Positions 35,224 to 44,375 of a DNA stretch of 64,000 nt are shown here, piece after piece. The notes under the pieces were generated by a model. The model did no database searches and was not told the DNA's origin. It saw only the letters and a program-made list of their open reading frames with translations. Position 1 is the stretch's first letter; every line of letters begins with the position of its first letter. Position numbers and translations under genes: made by a program. Source of the stretch: Providencia rettgeri (GTDB lineage Bacteria > Pseudomonadota > Gammaproteobacteria > Enterobacterales > Enterobacteriaceae); NCBI RefSeq assembly GCF_001874625.1, contig NZ_CP017671.1, forward strand, positions 4,216,001-4,280,000, written 5' to 3'.

Positions 35224-38200
35224 TATGCTTTCTCCTTTCCGCTCAAGGTCTGCTGGTAGTCATCACCTTCACCATCCAGCCAGTCAACCTGTTTCATTTT
35301 ACGAACAACCACAAATTCATCACGATTAGAACCCACGGTTCCGTAGTAATTAAAGCTATAAGCAAGGTGCGCATAGCCGCCGATCATGTGGGTCGGTTTC
35401 GGGCAAACACGCGTGACAGAGTTATGAATTCCGCCACGTTGAGCCGTAATTTCAGACCCGGGTAAGTTGATCAACCGTTCTTGGGCGTGATACATCATGA
35501 TCATGCCATCAGGAATACGTTGGCTAACGATCGCTTTGGCGGTTAATGCACCATTACTGTTAAACGCTTCAATCCAATCGTTATCTTCAACACCCAGTTC
35601 GAGAGCATCTTCTTCGCTAAGCCAAACCACTGGCCCACCACGCCCTAATGTCAACATCAATAAATTGTCACTATAAGTTGAGTGGATACCCCATTTTTGG
35701 TGCGGAGTTAAGAAATTCAGTGCTTTTTCAGGGAAGCCATTAGGCTTTTTGCCCATTAATGGCTGAGCCGCCCGCGTATCAATTGGTGGGCGATACACGA
35801 CGAGGCTTTCCCCGAAAGCACGCATCCATTCATGGTCTTGATAAAGTTGTTGGCGACCACTTAGCGTACGCCAAGGGATCATTTCATGAACATTGGTATA
35901 GCAAGCATTGTAAGACACATGTTCATCTTCTAAGCCTGACCATGTGGGGCTGGAAATAATTTTACGTGGCTGTGCAACAATATCGCGAAAACGGATTTTT
36001 TCATCTTCTTTATAACGCGCTAAATGGGTGTGGTCACGCCCAGTCACCTTACCTAACGCATCCCACGCTTTCACTGCAACTTGCCCATTGGTTTCCGGCG
36101 CTAAGGTTAGAATGACCTCTGCAGCATCAATTGCCGTTTCAATTTTAGGGCGGCCTTGATTTGCACCTTCTGGCTGGGTTTTATTTAATTTTTTCAGGAA
36201 ATCAATTTCATCTTGTGTATTCCAATTGATGCCTTTACCCCCATTACCCAATTTATCCATGAGTGGGCCAAGAGAGGTAAAGCGTGCATAAGTACTTGGA
36301 TAATCACGTTCAACACACATAATATGCGGTGCTGTTTTACCTGGGATCAGGTCACACTGGCCTTTTTTCCAATCTTTAACATCCAAAGCTTGGGCCATTT
36401 CTGCCGCACTATCGTGCTGAATAGGCAGAGTCACCACATCGATTTCCTGACCTAAATGCCCCTCACTAACCGCCGAGAAGGCTTTAGCAATACCCTTATA
36501 GATTTCCCAATCGCTTTTTGATTCCCAAGCTGGGTCAACAGCAGCTGACAACGGATGAATAAACGGATGCATATCTGATGTATTCATATCGTCTTTTTCA
36601 TACCACGTCGCTGTAGGGAGAATGACATCAGAAAATAAGCAAGTACTCGACATTCTGAAATCTAATGTCACAACAAGGTCAACTTTTCCTTCAGCTGCTT
36701 TATCTTGCCATTCAACTTCTTGTGGTTTTACGCCTCCTTGTTGACCTAAGTCTTTGCCTTGAATACCGTTTTCAGTTCCCAATAAATATTTCAATAAATA
36801 TTCATGACCTTTCCCAGCAGAACCAAGTAAGTTAGAGCGCCAAATAAACAAGTTGCGAGGGAAATTTTGTGAGTCATCCGGTTGTTCCGAAGCAAAGCGG
36901 ATCTTTCCTTCTTTCAACTGGTTAACAGTAAAATCAACGGGAGAAAGCCCCGCTTCTTGTGCTTGTTTGGCAATCTTCAGTGGGTTCACATTCAACTGGG
37001 GTGCTGAGGGTAGCCAGCCCATACGTTCGGCACGTACGTTCATATCCACCAAGCTACCATTAAAGGCTTTTTTATCTGCTAAAGGCGATAATAATTCCTC
37101 AGTACTTACCGTTTCATAACGCCATTGGCTTGAGTGATTATAGAAAAATGACGTGCTGTTCATATGGCGTGGTGGACGCTGCCAATCAAGTCCAAATGCT
37201 AATGGCAACCAACCTGTTTGTGGACGTAATTTTTCCTGCCCAACATAATGTGACCAGCCGCCGCCGCTTTGCCCAACACAACCACAGAAGATCAACATGT
37301 TGATAATCGCACGGTAGGTCATATCCATGTGATACCAATGGTTAATCCCTGCCCCCACAATCACCATCGCACGGCCATGGGTTTTCTCAGCAGTATCTGC
37401 AAATTCACGGGCAATACGAATAATGTTTTGGCGGCTAACACCGGTGACTTTTTCCGCCCAAGCAGGTGAATAGGCTTTCATATCATCGTAATCAACCGCA
37501 CAGTTTTCATCACCAAACCCGCGGTCGATACCATAGTTAGCAAGCATCAAATCATAGACACTGGTCACCAAAGACTCACGACCATCGGACAGCTGAATAC
37601 GTTTCGCGGGTAATTTGTGCAGTAAGACGTCTTTCAGTTCAACGCTTTGGAAATGTTCACTTTCTAAACCACCAAAATACGGGAACCCTACATTCACCAA
37701 CTCATCATGCATATCTGCAAGGCTAAGTTTCATTTTAATGTCATGAGCATCTTGCCCTGCCCTAGGTTCTAGATTCCATTTCTGACTACCATCCCAACGA
37801 AACCCCATCGACCCTTGTGGTGCACACAATTCGCCTGTTTCTTCATCAAAGGCGATAGTTTTCCATTCGGCGTTTTTTTCTTCTCCCAAAGAATCAACTA
37901 AGTCAGATGCTCGCAGCATCCGGCCTGCCACATAAGAGCCATCATCACGTTTATCGAGCATAACCAGCATTGGCATATCCGTATATGTGCGTATATATTC
38001 ACGGAAATACTCGGCTTCACGCTTGACATGGAATTCATTGAGGATCACATGCCCCATCGCCATTGCCATGGCGCTATCTGTCCCTTGTTTCGGGTTCAAC
38101 CAATGGTCACATAATTTGGCAATTTCCGCGTAGTCTGGCGTCACTGCGACCGTTTTTGTTCCTTTATAACGTACTTCTGCAAAGAAATGGGCATCTGGGG

Positions 38201-38984
38201 TCCGAGTTTGCGGAACATTAGATCCCCAAGCAATAATATAAGACGAGTTATACCAGTCAGCGGATTCTGGTACGTCTGTTTGTTCACCCCACGTCATGGG
38301 TGATGCAGGCGGCAAGTCACAGTACCAGTCGTAGAAGCTCAAACATGCACCACCGATCAACGATAAATAGCGTGCTCCCGACGCATAAGAAACCATTGAC
38401 ATCGCAGGTATTGGAGAGAACCCGACAATGCGATCGGGACCAAACTCCTTGATAGTTGCCACATTTGCTGCGGCAATCAGTTCATTCACCTCTTGCCAAC
38501 TTGAACGCACAAAGCCCCCGCGTCCCCTCGCCTGCTTATAGCTTTGCGCCTTTTGCGGATCACTGATGATAGAAAGCCATGCATTGACAGGGTCTTGATG
38601 TTCAGCTTTTGCTTCGCGCCACAGTTTAAGTAAGCGCTTACGCATCATCGGATATTTCACGCGATTAGCACTATATAAATACCATGAATAGCTCGCGCCA
38701 CGCGGGCAGCCTCTTGGTTCATGGTCGGGTAGATCTGGGCGAGTGCGAGGATAATCAGTTTGTTGTGTTTCCCACGTGACAAGACCATTTTTGACGTAAA
38801 TTTTCCAACTGCAAGAACCTGTGCAGTTAACGCCATGAGTAGAGCGCACCACTTTATCGTGCTGCCAACGGCTACGATAACCATTTTCCCAGTCACGGTT
38901 TACGTTTAACTCTTGGCCGTGTTCACCTGAGAAGGTATCACCTAATTGCTTGAAATAACGAAATCTATCTAAAAACTTGCTCAT
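35223..38984 (-). CDS. narG: NarG, respiratory nitrate reductase alpha subunit
   Basis: About 1253 residues, the catalytic molybdo-bis-MGD subunit that reduces nitrate to nitrite in the cytoplasm. The N-terminal HGVNCTGSCSWKIYVK and PRGCPRGASYSW carry the His and Cys ligands of the FS0 cluster, and YNSSYIIAWGSNVPQTRTPD contains the molybdenum-ligand aspartate region. The frame opens at 38999, but the ATG at 38984 (MSKFLDRFRYFKQ, identical to E. coli) has GGAGGC seven bases upstream and is the start. It lies only 69 bases after narK, much closer than in E. coli. Confidence 0.96.
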   Translation of the reverse strand: MSKFLDRFRYFKQLGDTFSGEHGQELNVNRDWENGYRSRWQHDKVVRSTHGVNCTGSCSWKIYVKNGLVTWETQQTDYPRTRPDLPDHEPRGCPRGASYSWYLYSANRVKYPMMRKRLLKLWREAKAEHQDPVNAWLSIISDPQKAQSYKQARGRGGFVRSSWQEVNELIAAANVATIKEFGPDRIVGFSPIPAMSMVSYASGARYLSLIGGACLSFYDWYCDLPPASPMTWGEQTDVPESADWYNSSYIIAWGSNVPQTRTPDAHFFAEVRYKGTKTVAVTPDYAEIAKLCDHWLNPKQGTDSAMAMAMGHVILNEFHVKREAEYFREYIRTYTDMPMLVMLDKRDDGSYVAGRMLRASDLVDSLGEEKNAEWKTIAFDEETGELCAPQGSMGFRWDGSQKWNLEPRAGQDAHDIKMKLSLADMHDELVNVGFPYFGGLESEHFQSVELKDVLLHKLPAKRIQLSDGRESLVTSVYDLMLANYGIDRGFGDENCAVDYDDMKAYSPAWAEKVTGVSRQNIIRIAREFADTAEKTHGRAMVIVGAGINHWYHMDMTYRAIINMLIFCGCVGQSGGGWSHYVGQEKLRPQTGWLPLAFGLDWQRPPRHMNSTSFFYNHSSQWRYETVSTEELLSPLADKKAFNGSLVDMNVRAERMGWLPSAPQLNVNPLKIAKQAQEAGLSPVDFTVNQLKEGKIRFASEQPDDSQNFPRNLFIWRSNLLGSAGKGHEYLLKYLLGTENGIQGKDLGQQGGVKPQEVEWQDKAAEGKVDLVVTLDFRMSSTCLFSDVILPTATWYEKDDMNTSDMHPFIHPLSAAVDPAWESKSDWEIYKGIAKAFSAVSEGHLGQEIDVVTLPIQHDSAAEMAQALDVKDWKKGQCDLIPGKTAPHIMCVERDYPSTYARFTSLGPLMDKLGNGGKGINWNTQDEIDFLKKLNKTQPEGANQGRPKIETAIDAAEVILTLAPETNGQVAVKAWDALGKVTGRDHTHLARYKEDEKIRFRDIVAQPRKIISSPTWSGLEDEHVSYNACYTNVHEMIPWRTLSGRQQLYQDHEWMRAFGESLVVYRPPIDTRAAQPLMGKKPNGFPEKALNFLTPHQKWGIHSTYSDNLLMLTLGRGGPVVWLSEEDALELGVEDNDWIEAFNSNGALTAKAIVSQRIPDGMIMMYHAQERLINLPGSEITAQRGGIHNSVTRVCPKPTHMIGGYAHLAYSFNYYGTVGSNRDEFVVVRKMKQVDWLDGEGDDYQQTLSGKEKA

Positions 38985-39003
38985 TCGGATTGCCTCCAAA
39001 GAG

Positions 39004-39020
39004 ACGGCGACTCGCGCCGT
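39004..39020. other. Short hairpin in the narK-narG gap
   Basis: ACGGCG, ACTCG, CGCCGT: a perfect 6-base G+C-rich stem in the 69-base gap, seven bases from the narG ribosome-binding site. There is no T-tract, so it is not a classic terminator. It could limit ribosome access or be a 3' end stabiliser for processed narK mRNA. Confidence 0.4.
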
Positions 39021-39053
39021 ACATTGCTTAAAATTAATCTTTATTGCTTGTTA

Positions 39054-40331
39054 TTATTTATGTGTACGCCCATAAACTAGCCAGGTGATAAACACACAGG
39101 AAAGATAAAACACAAAGAACACTTTCATTGCATCGGCGGGAGACCCAGTCAACGTTAAGGAGGTCCCAAACGCTTTTGGAATAAAGAAACCACCGATGGC
39201 ACCTATTGCTGAGATAAAACCCAATGCTGCGGCACTTTCTGTTACTGCTTCTTTTTGTGCTTCTTGCTCTGAAGCACCTCGGGCAATGGCTTTATCCATA
39301 GTTAATTTACGAAAGACCACGGCTATCATTTGAAAAGTAGAGCCACTGCCTAACCCAGCGGTTAAAAACAGCACCATAAACACCCCATAAAAAGCGCCAA
39401 AAGAACCACCTTGTCCGTTTTCAGGTAGGGTAAAAAATAGCAAGCCAGAGAAAATCGCCATCACAATAAAGTTAAGGAAAGTCACTTTGACTCCACCAAA
39501 GCGGTCTGACAGCATGCCGCCTAATGGACGAGCTAATGCACCAAGGAAAGGGCCAAAAAAGGCAAATTTGAGGATAATAATGTCGGGAAACTGGGTTTTA
39601 GAAAGCATGGCAAAACCAGCAGAAAAACCGATAAATGAACCGAAGGTAGAAAGATACAACAGGCTCAAAATCCATAAATGGCCGCGTTTAAGCACTGGCA
39701 ATTGCTGTTTTAATGACGCTTTATTCGCCGCTAAATCATTCATGCCAAACCATGCCATCACTGTAAATAACAATAAAAATGGCACCCAAACCCAAGCGGC
39801 ATTTTCTAGCCATAAGGTTGAACCATCGGGCTGTAATGCCCCAGTTCCACCCGCAAAGGCAAAAACACCCACCCCGACGATAAATGGTGCTACCAATTGC
39901 ATTACGCTTACACCTAAGTTACCTAACCCCCCATTCAGACCTAGTGCTCCCCCTTGACGCGCTTTTGGGAAAAAGAAACTGATATTCGCCATGCTCGATG
40001 CGAAATTAGCCCCAGCAAAACCACAAAGAAGGGAAATAATGACAAATATTTGATAAGGCGTAGTTGGGTCTTGGATAGCGTAGCCAAGCCAAATACAAGG
40101 GATCACCAAAAATAGCGTACTAATGGCTGTCCAGCGTCGCCCACCAAAAATAGGAATAACAAAAGAATAAGGTACTCGTAATAAAGCCCCTGACACTGAA
40201 GGCAATGCTGTTAATAAAAATAATTGGTCAGTGGTAAAGTTAAAACCCACTTTGTTTAAATTCACTGCAACGGCACTAAATAACATCCAGACGCAAAATG
40301 CGAGCAACAAACAAGGGATAGAAATCCACAA
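39054..40331 (-). CDS. narK: NarK, nitrate/nitrite transporter; conserved N-terminus interrupted by a stop codon
   Basis: The 425 residues from a TTG at 40331 cover all NarK transmembrane helices, including the nitrate signature segments GFAGANFASSMANISFFFP and GLGSGSTFQM and the substrate-binding Arg regions. Homology to E. coli NarK continues upstream in frame (VIQDWRPEETQFWQQTGKRI, then AERNLWIS) to an ATG at 40457 with a good ribosome-binding site (GGGGTGATTT). However, the fourth codon of that frame is TGA (40446-40448). Either initiation occurs at an internal weak codon (TTG 40331 would remove only the cytoplasmic tail), or the gene is inactive, or the base is a sequencing error. NarK imports nitrate and exports nitrite; narGHJI follows 69 bases downstream. 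Confidence 0.8.
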   Translation of the reverse strand: MWISIPCLLLAFCVWMLFSAVAVNLNKVGFNFTTDQLFLLTALPSVSGALLRVPYSFVIPIFGGRRWTAISTLFLVIPCIWLGYAIQDPTTPYQIFVIISLLCGFAGANFASSMANISFFFPKARQGGALGLNGGLGNLGVSVMQLVAPFIVGVGVFAFAGGTGALQPDGSTLWLENAAWVWVPFLLLFTVMAWFGMNDLAANKASLKQQLPVLKRGHLWILSLLYLSTFGSFIGFSAGFAMLSKTQFPDIIILKFAFFGPFLGALARPLGGMLSDRFGGVKVTFLNFIVMAIFSGLLFFTLPENGQGGSFGAFYGVFMVLFLTAGLGSGSTFQMIAVVFRKLTMDKAIARGASEQEAQKEAVTESAAALGFISAIGAIGGFFIPKAFGTSLTLTGSPADAMKVFFVFYLSCVFITWLVYGRTHK

Positions 40332-40445
40332 ATTACGCTCTGCAATTCGTTTTCCTGTTTGCTGCCAAAATTGCGTTTCTTCAGGACGCCAGTCCTGAAT
40401 AACACTATTGGCATTTTGCTGTGCAACTCCACTATTAACATTATC

Positions 40446-40457
40446 TCATTGAGACAT
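40446..40457 (-). other. narK: Expected narK start followed by in-frame TGA at codon 4
   Basis: Read on the minus strand: ATG TCT CAA TGA GAT AAT GTT. The frame is the same as the downstream narK frame (126 bases, 42 codons, to the TTG at 40331) and is open after the TGA. A single C-to-T change (CGA to TGA) would explain it. Confidence 0.85.
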
Positions 40458-40517
40458 AAATCACCCCGATAAACACAATTTCTTATCGCAGTGTGTGGCG
40501 AATATGTCGCCGCGAAG

Positions 40518-40547
40518 CTGATCTAAATCAAGACAGATTTAAATCAA
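40518..40547 (-). promoter_or_regulatory. FNR-box candidates in the narK promoter
   Basis: Site 1 at 40518-40531 reads TTGAT-TTAG-ATCAG on the minus strand, nine of ten consensus bases of TTGAT-N4-ATCAA. It is centred about 67 bases before the narK ATG, where a class II position would allow a start site near 40483. A weaker match at 40534-40547 (TTGAT-TTAA-ATCTG) follows. Anaerobic activation of narK and narGHJI by FNR is well established in enterics. Confidence 0.65.
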
Positions 40548-40577
40548 ATTTTGTGTGTTTTTTGGATAAACCACCAG

Positions 40578-40693
40578 AGGAGTATGGGGAGTACAACCAT
40601 TTAATCATTTGAATTAAATAAATAAAATTCGTTAAATGGCCGTTTTTACTGTTTGAATTTAGGCGAAATGACTCAGCGGGATATTAAGGAGTA
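40578..40693. promoter_or_regulatory. NarL heptamer cluster between narK and narX
   Basis: On the minus strand TACTCCT occurs at 40578-40584 and 40687-40693, both perfect to the NarL heptamer consensus TACYYMT. TACTCCC (one mismatch) is at 40587-40593, beside the first. The cluster is upstream of the FNR sites relative to narK, as in E. coli. It is also upstream of narX and so may serve both directions. Confidence 0.6.
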
Positions 40694-40755
40694 ACACCGA
40701 AGTGGCATATTCAATTTTGCACAATAGAGGAACAATACCCACGTTATAGAAAAGA

Positions 40756-42516
40756 ATGAATAACCAAATAAAAAGGAACGAATTATTTATGCCAACGACT
40801 TATCACCGATTTTCAATCATTAACCAAGTCATCGGGTTAATGCTATTGATTGCCGTACTCGGTATTATTGGCATGGCTATTTCTAATAGCATGATTACCA
40901 GCGTTCAAGGAAATGCTCACGCAATTAATAAATCAGGCGCATTACGAATGCAAAGTTACCATTTGCTTTCTCTCACCCCATTAACCCCATATTCCGATAC
41001 CTATTTAAACGAACTCGAAAACAACTTATTAAGCCAAGAATTAACTCAAGTGATCGAGGTAGAAAATTTAACAGACCAATTTACTCAGCTTTATCATTAT
41101 TGGGAAACAAATTTAAAACCCGCACTTATTAATGCAACGTCACCAAATGATGCCCGCTTTGAAGTCATTACGTTTGTTAATAAACTCGACGAGTTAGTCC
41201 GTAATATTGATGAAAAAACAGAGAGAAAAATAACTTATGTCTCAATAACACAAATGGTTTTTATTGCCCTCGTCGCATTTCTACTTTTGCTTACCATATG
41301 CCATCTTAGAAAAAAAATTTACTACCCTTGGCTGAAACTATTAAATATGGTCAATGCCATTAGCCATAAGGACTTTAGTCAGCGTTTTTCTGCGGGTAAA
41401 AAACAAGATGAATTAAGCTCCCTTGGGCAAACTTTAAACCAAATGTCAGACGAGTTAGCACAAAGTTACCACCAGCTAGAATCACGTGTCGAAGAAAAAA
41501 CCGCCGATCTCCAAAGTAAAAACAAAGTACTACTGTATTTGTATCAATCTAATCGCATATTACATTCCATTGAACCATTAGCAAACCGATTAGAAAAAGT
41601 CTTGGTTGAACTCAAGAACCTAACACCATTACAAAATATTAGTTTACGATTATATGAAGAAGATAATGACCGTTGCTTTCATGAATTCCATTGTGGCGGC
41701 CTTCTATCACCAGAAACCATACAACCCACAACAATAATGTCTTGGGATATCTCCGATAACTTACACCGTTACGGTGTGATATTGGCGGAGATCGCAATAG
41801 ATCAGCAATTATCTGATGAACAAAATAATTTAGTTCTCATGCTAGTAAAGCAAATCGCGGGTATGTTAGCGATGGAGCACCAACTAGAACAACAGCAACA
41901 ATTGCTCATTATGGATGAACGTTCCGCTATCGCAAGAGAACTGCATGATTCTATTGCCCAATCATTATCTTGTTTAAAAATGCAAATTAGCTACCTGCAA
42001 ATGCAACCCGGACCACTCCCCAAACAGCATCAAGATTTACTTCATGAAATGCGCAATGAAATTAACTCGGCTTACAGCCAATTACGTGAATTACTCACAA
42101 CCTTTAGGTTAAAACTAACAGAGCCTGGGTTACTGCCCTCTTTAGAGAGCACCATTCAAGAATTTAGCCAACGCATTGGTTTTGACATTGGTTTAAATTA
42201 TCAGATCCCAGCAAAAAGTATTTCACCACATCAAGCTATCCATATTATACAAATAATTCGAGAAGCCTTGAGTAATATCCTAAAGCACGCTAATGCTAAT
42301 TGGTCTCAGGTTTCATTAGTCGAAAATGCAGGGCTAATTACGGTAATGATTGAAGATAATGGGGAAGGCATTCAACTTCAGCCTGCAAAAAATAATCATT
42401 ATGGGCTGATTATTATGAGGGAAAGAGCCCTAAGCTTAAACGGGGAATATTCTATTACCCCAAGAGCTCAAGGGGGAACCATTGTTAATGTCATATTCCC
42501 TGTGAGTGTGTCTTAA
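40756..42516 (+). CDS. narX: NarX, nitrate/nitrite sensor histidine kinase
   Basis: A 586-residue membrane sensor. TM1 is at about 24-45; the periplasmic domain opens with the P-box HAINKSGALRMQSYHL that binds nitrate; TM2 is at about 168-186. Then come a HAMP domain, a central Cys-containing GAF-like module, the HPK7 phosphorylation box ARELHDSIAQSLS and the HATPase domain (VMIEDNGEGI, GLIIMRERA). It phosphorylates NarL. The start at 40756 has only a weak ribosome-binding site; an in-frame ATG at 40789 (MPTTYHRF), preceded by AAGGAA, is a reasonable alternative. It is divergent from narK. Confidence 0.94.
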   Translation: MNNQIKRNELFMPTTYHRFSIINQVIGLMLLIAVLGIIGMAISNSMITSVQGNAHAINKSGALRMQSYHLLSLTPLTPYSDTYLNELENNLLSQELTQVIEVENLTDQFTQLYHYWETNLKPALINATSPNDARFEVITFVNKLDELVRNIDEKTERKITYVSITQMVFIALVAFLLLLTICHLRKKIYYPWLKLLNMVNAISHKDFSQRFSAGKKQDELSSLGQTLNQMSDELAQSYHQLESRVEEKTADLQSKNKVLLYLYQSNRILHSIEPLANRLEKVLVELKNLTPLQNISLRLYEEDNDRCFHEFHCGGLLSPETIQPTTIMSWDISDNLHRYGVILAEIAIDQQLSDEQNNLVLMLVKQIAGMLAMEHQLEQQQQLLIMDERSAIARELHDSIAQSLSCLKMQISYLQMQPGPLPKQHQDLLHEMRNEINSAYSQLRELLTTFRLKLTEPGLLPSLESTIQEFSQRIGFDIGLNYQIPAKSISPHQAIHIIQIIREALSNILKHANANWSQVSLVENAGLITVMIEDNGEGIQLQPAKNNHYGLIIMRERALSLNGEYSITPRAQGGTIVNVIFPVSVS

Positions 42517-42537
42517 CCAAATTGGAGCAACTCGTTC

Positions 42538-43194
42538 ATGAAAAATAAAAATACCACCATTGGGCAATCCACCATTTTACTTATTGATGACCACCCAATG
42601 CTACGTAACGGAGTTAAGCAATTAATCAGTTTAGAGCCCACATTACGGGTAATTGGTGAAGCTGATGACGGGGTGACAGGTATTAAAATTGCCGAAGAAC
42701 AAGACCCTGACTTAATTTTATTAGACCTCAATATGCCCGGTATGAATGGTTTTGAAGTACTTGATGATTTGCGTAGCCGAGAACTTTCTGGCCGAATTAT
42801 ATTGTTTACTGTCTCAAACTACAGCGAAGACTTAATTAATGCTTTAAAGCGGGGGGCGGACGGTTACTTATTAAAAGATATGGAACCTGAAAAACTGATT
42901 GTTGCCTTAAAAGAAGCCGCCAGCGGTAAAATGGTAGTTAGCCCTACTCTTGCCACCGTATTAGCTGAATCATTAAGAGACAATCGAACCTCTGCGGACC
43001 ATAATTTGTCGTCGTTGACCCCAAGAGAAACCCGTATTTTAAACTTAATAGCACAAGGCCTTTCAAATAAACTGATCGCTAATAAATTGCAAATCACAGA
43101 AAGTACAGTAAAAGTACATGTAAAACATTTATTGAAAAAACTAAATTTAAAGTCACGGGTCGAAGCTGCAATATTTGTTTTACAGCAAAAATAA
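42538..43194 (+). CDS. narL: NarL, nitrate response regulator
   Basis: A 218-residue response regulator. Receiver domain with acidic pocket DD at 17-18, phosphoacceptor D63 in [11 protein letters not shown] (D59 in E. coli) and Lys in [11 protein letters not shown]-terminal LuxR/NarL helix-turn-helix from about residue 155 ([19 protein letters not shown], then [13 protein letters not shown]). GGAG precedes the ATG by about 10 bases and narX ends 21 bases upstream, so narXL is an operon. NarL sites are readable in the narK/narX gap. Confidence 0.95.
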   Translation: MKNKNTTIGQSTILLIDDHPMLRNGVKQLISLEPTLRVIGEADDGVTGIKIAEEQDPDLILLDLNMPGMNGFEVLDDLRSRELSGRIILFTVSNYSEDLINALKRGADGYLLKDMEPEKLIVALKEAASGKMVVSPTLATVLAESLRDNRTSADHNLSSLTPRETRILNLIAQGLSNKLIANKLQITESTVKVHVKHLLKKLNLKSRVEAAIFVLQQK

Positions 43195-43206
43195 TGCCCA
43201 TTAAGA

Positions 43207-44361
43207 TCAAGTTAACGCATCCAACCATGGCTGTTGTTTCGGATAACGCCGACGATAGCCATGCATAGCAACAGACAGTTGAATAAGGTCAGTAAACTTT
43301 GTCGGGTCTAAGCCTGTTTGCTTTTTAATTTGTTGTAATCGATAACTTAATGTATTTCTATGAATACCTAACTGTTGCGCCGTGCTGCCAACCTCGCCAT
43401 TTTGCGATAAAAATAACTCTAGGGTTTCAAGCAAGATATCCCCCGAGTCATGTAATAATATTTTATTGCAAATATCTAAGAAAAAATTAAATAAATAGCT
43501 ATTCTCCAACTCATTAAATAAACACAGAGAGGCCATTTCTTTAAATAAAAACACTTGTTTCTCAGGAACGGTTAACCGCCCTACATCAATGACTGAACGT
43601 GCGAAATGAACAGCATCTCTCACATGTTCTTCCGTATCAGCTTGAACCCCAACACCAATATAGTACTGGCTAAGTTGACTATCTAAAATAAAATGTAGAT
43701 GAGAAATAAAGGATTCGTTTTTATAAAATGTTGATGGAAATAACATCAAAATTTCACGGCTATTTAATAGTAATACATCACTTTTTTCCATTGCTGACAA
43801 TTCAGTAATAATGGAATCCAGAATTTCTGGCCGATATTGAATCGCTTCTATATTAATAATGACCGGGATTGTAGGCAACGAAAATGAAAAACCCGAATTG
43901 TGTAATTTCAATAAAGCACTACGACCTTGCATTGGCGTAGTGCTTTCAATAAATTGCACAAATAGCATATCACGTAAACGATGTTGCCAATTAATACTAC
44001 GCCGCTCAATTTCCTGTTTAATTAATAACTCTGCTGTGAGTATTGCTAATTCGGCATAACGTTGAATAATAACCGGGTCACCACTGACACCAATCACTAA
44101 TTCAACGTTATCTGCCACCATAATTGGATGATTAATACCAGGCGCGACATTGGAATAGCGACTCGCCTCATTTTCATTATAAATGGTGATCCGTTTACCG
44201 CAGCGAATAACTTCCACCGCGACTTCATGAGTCTCACCAATACGTTTTTTTTCACCTGAGGCGATAATTACACCCTGACTATTAATCACATTGACGTTGT
44301 GATGGATTATCCCCATTGCACGAGTGACAATATCATTAGCTAATTTTTCAGTCAGTAGCAT
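43207..44361 (-). CDS. cdaR: CdaR-family sugar-diacid regulator
   Basis: A 384-residue activator with an N-terminal diacid-recognition domain (LANDIVTRAMGIIHHNVNVI, then GVIIASGEKKRIGETHEVA) and a C-terminal PucR/CdaR helix-turn-helix (TAQQLGIHRNTLSYRLQQI). In E. coli CdaR senses glycerate, glucarate or galactarate and activates gar/gud genes. Here it follows a glycerate kinase and an MFS gene on the same strand with a 14-base gap, which supports glycerate control. Confidence 0.9.
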   Translation of the reverse strand: MLLTEKLANDIVTRAMGIIHHNVNVINSQGVIIASGEKKRIGETHEVAVEVIRCGKRITIYNENEASRYSNVAPGINHPIMVADNVELVIGVSGDPVIIQRYAELAILTAELLIKQEIERRSINWQHRLRDMLFVQFIESTTPMQGRSALLKLHNSGFSFSLPTIPVIINIEAIQYRPEILDSIITELSAMEKSDVLLLNSREILMLFPSTFYKNESFISHLHFILDSQLSQYYIGVGVQADTEEHVRDAVHFARSVIDVGRLTVPEKQVFLFKEMASLCLFNELENSYLFNFFLDICNKILLHDSGDILLETLELFLSQNGEVGSTAQQLGIHRNTLSYRLQQIKKQTGLDPTKFTDLIQLSVAMHGYRRRYPKQQPWLDALT

Positions 44362-44375
44362 ATTACCGCCTCATC

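Noticed and set aside
39487-39957. 156-residue frame antisense to narK
   Set aside because: Proline- and asparagine-rich shadow of transmembrane codons; no start signal or domain.
40446-40448. TGA in narK as a selenocysteine codon
   Set aside because: It falls in the non-conserved fourth codon of a transporter family without selenocysteine members, and I see no SECIS-like hairpin directly after it. A nonsense change or an alternative start is simpler.
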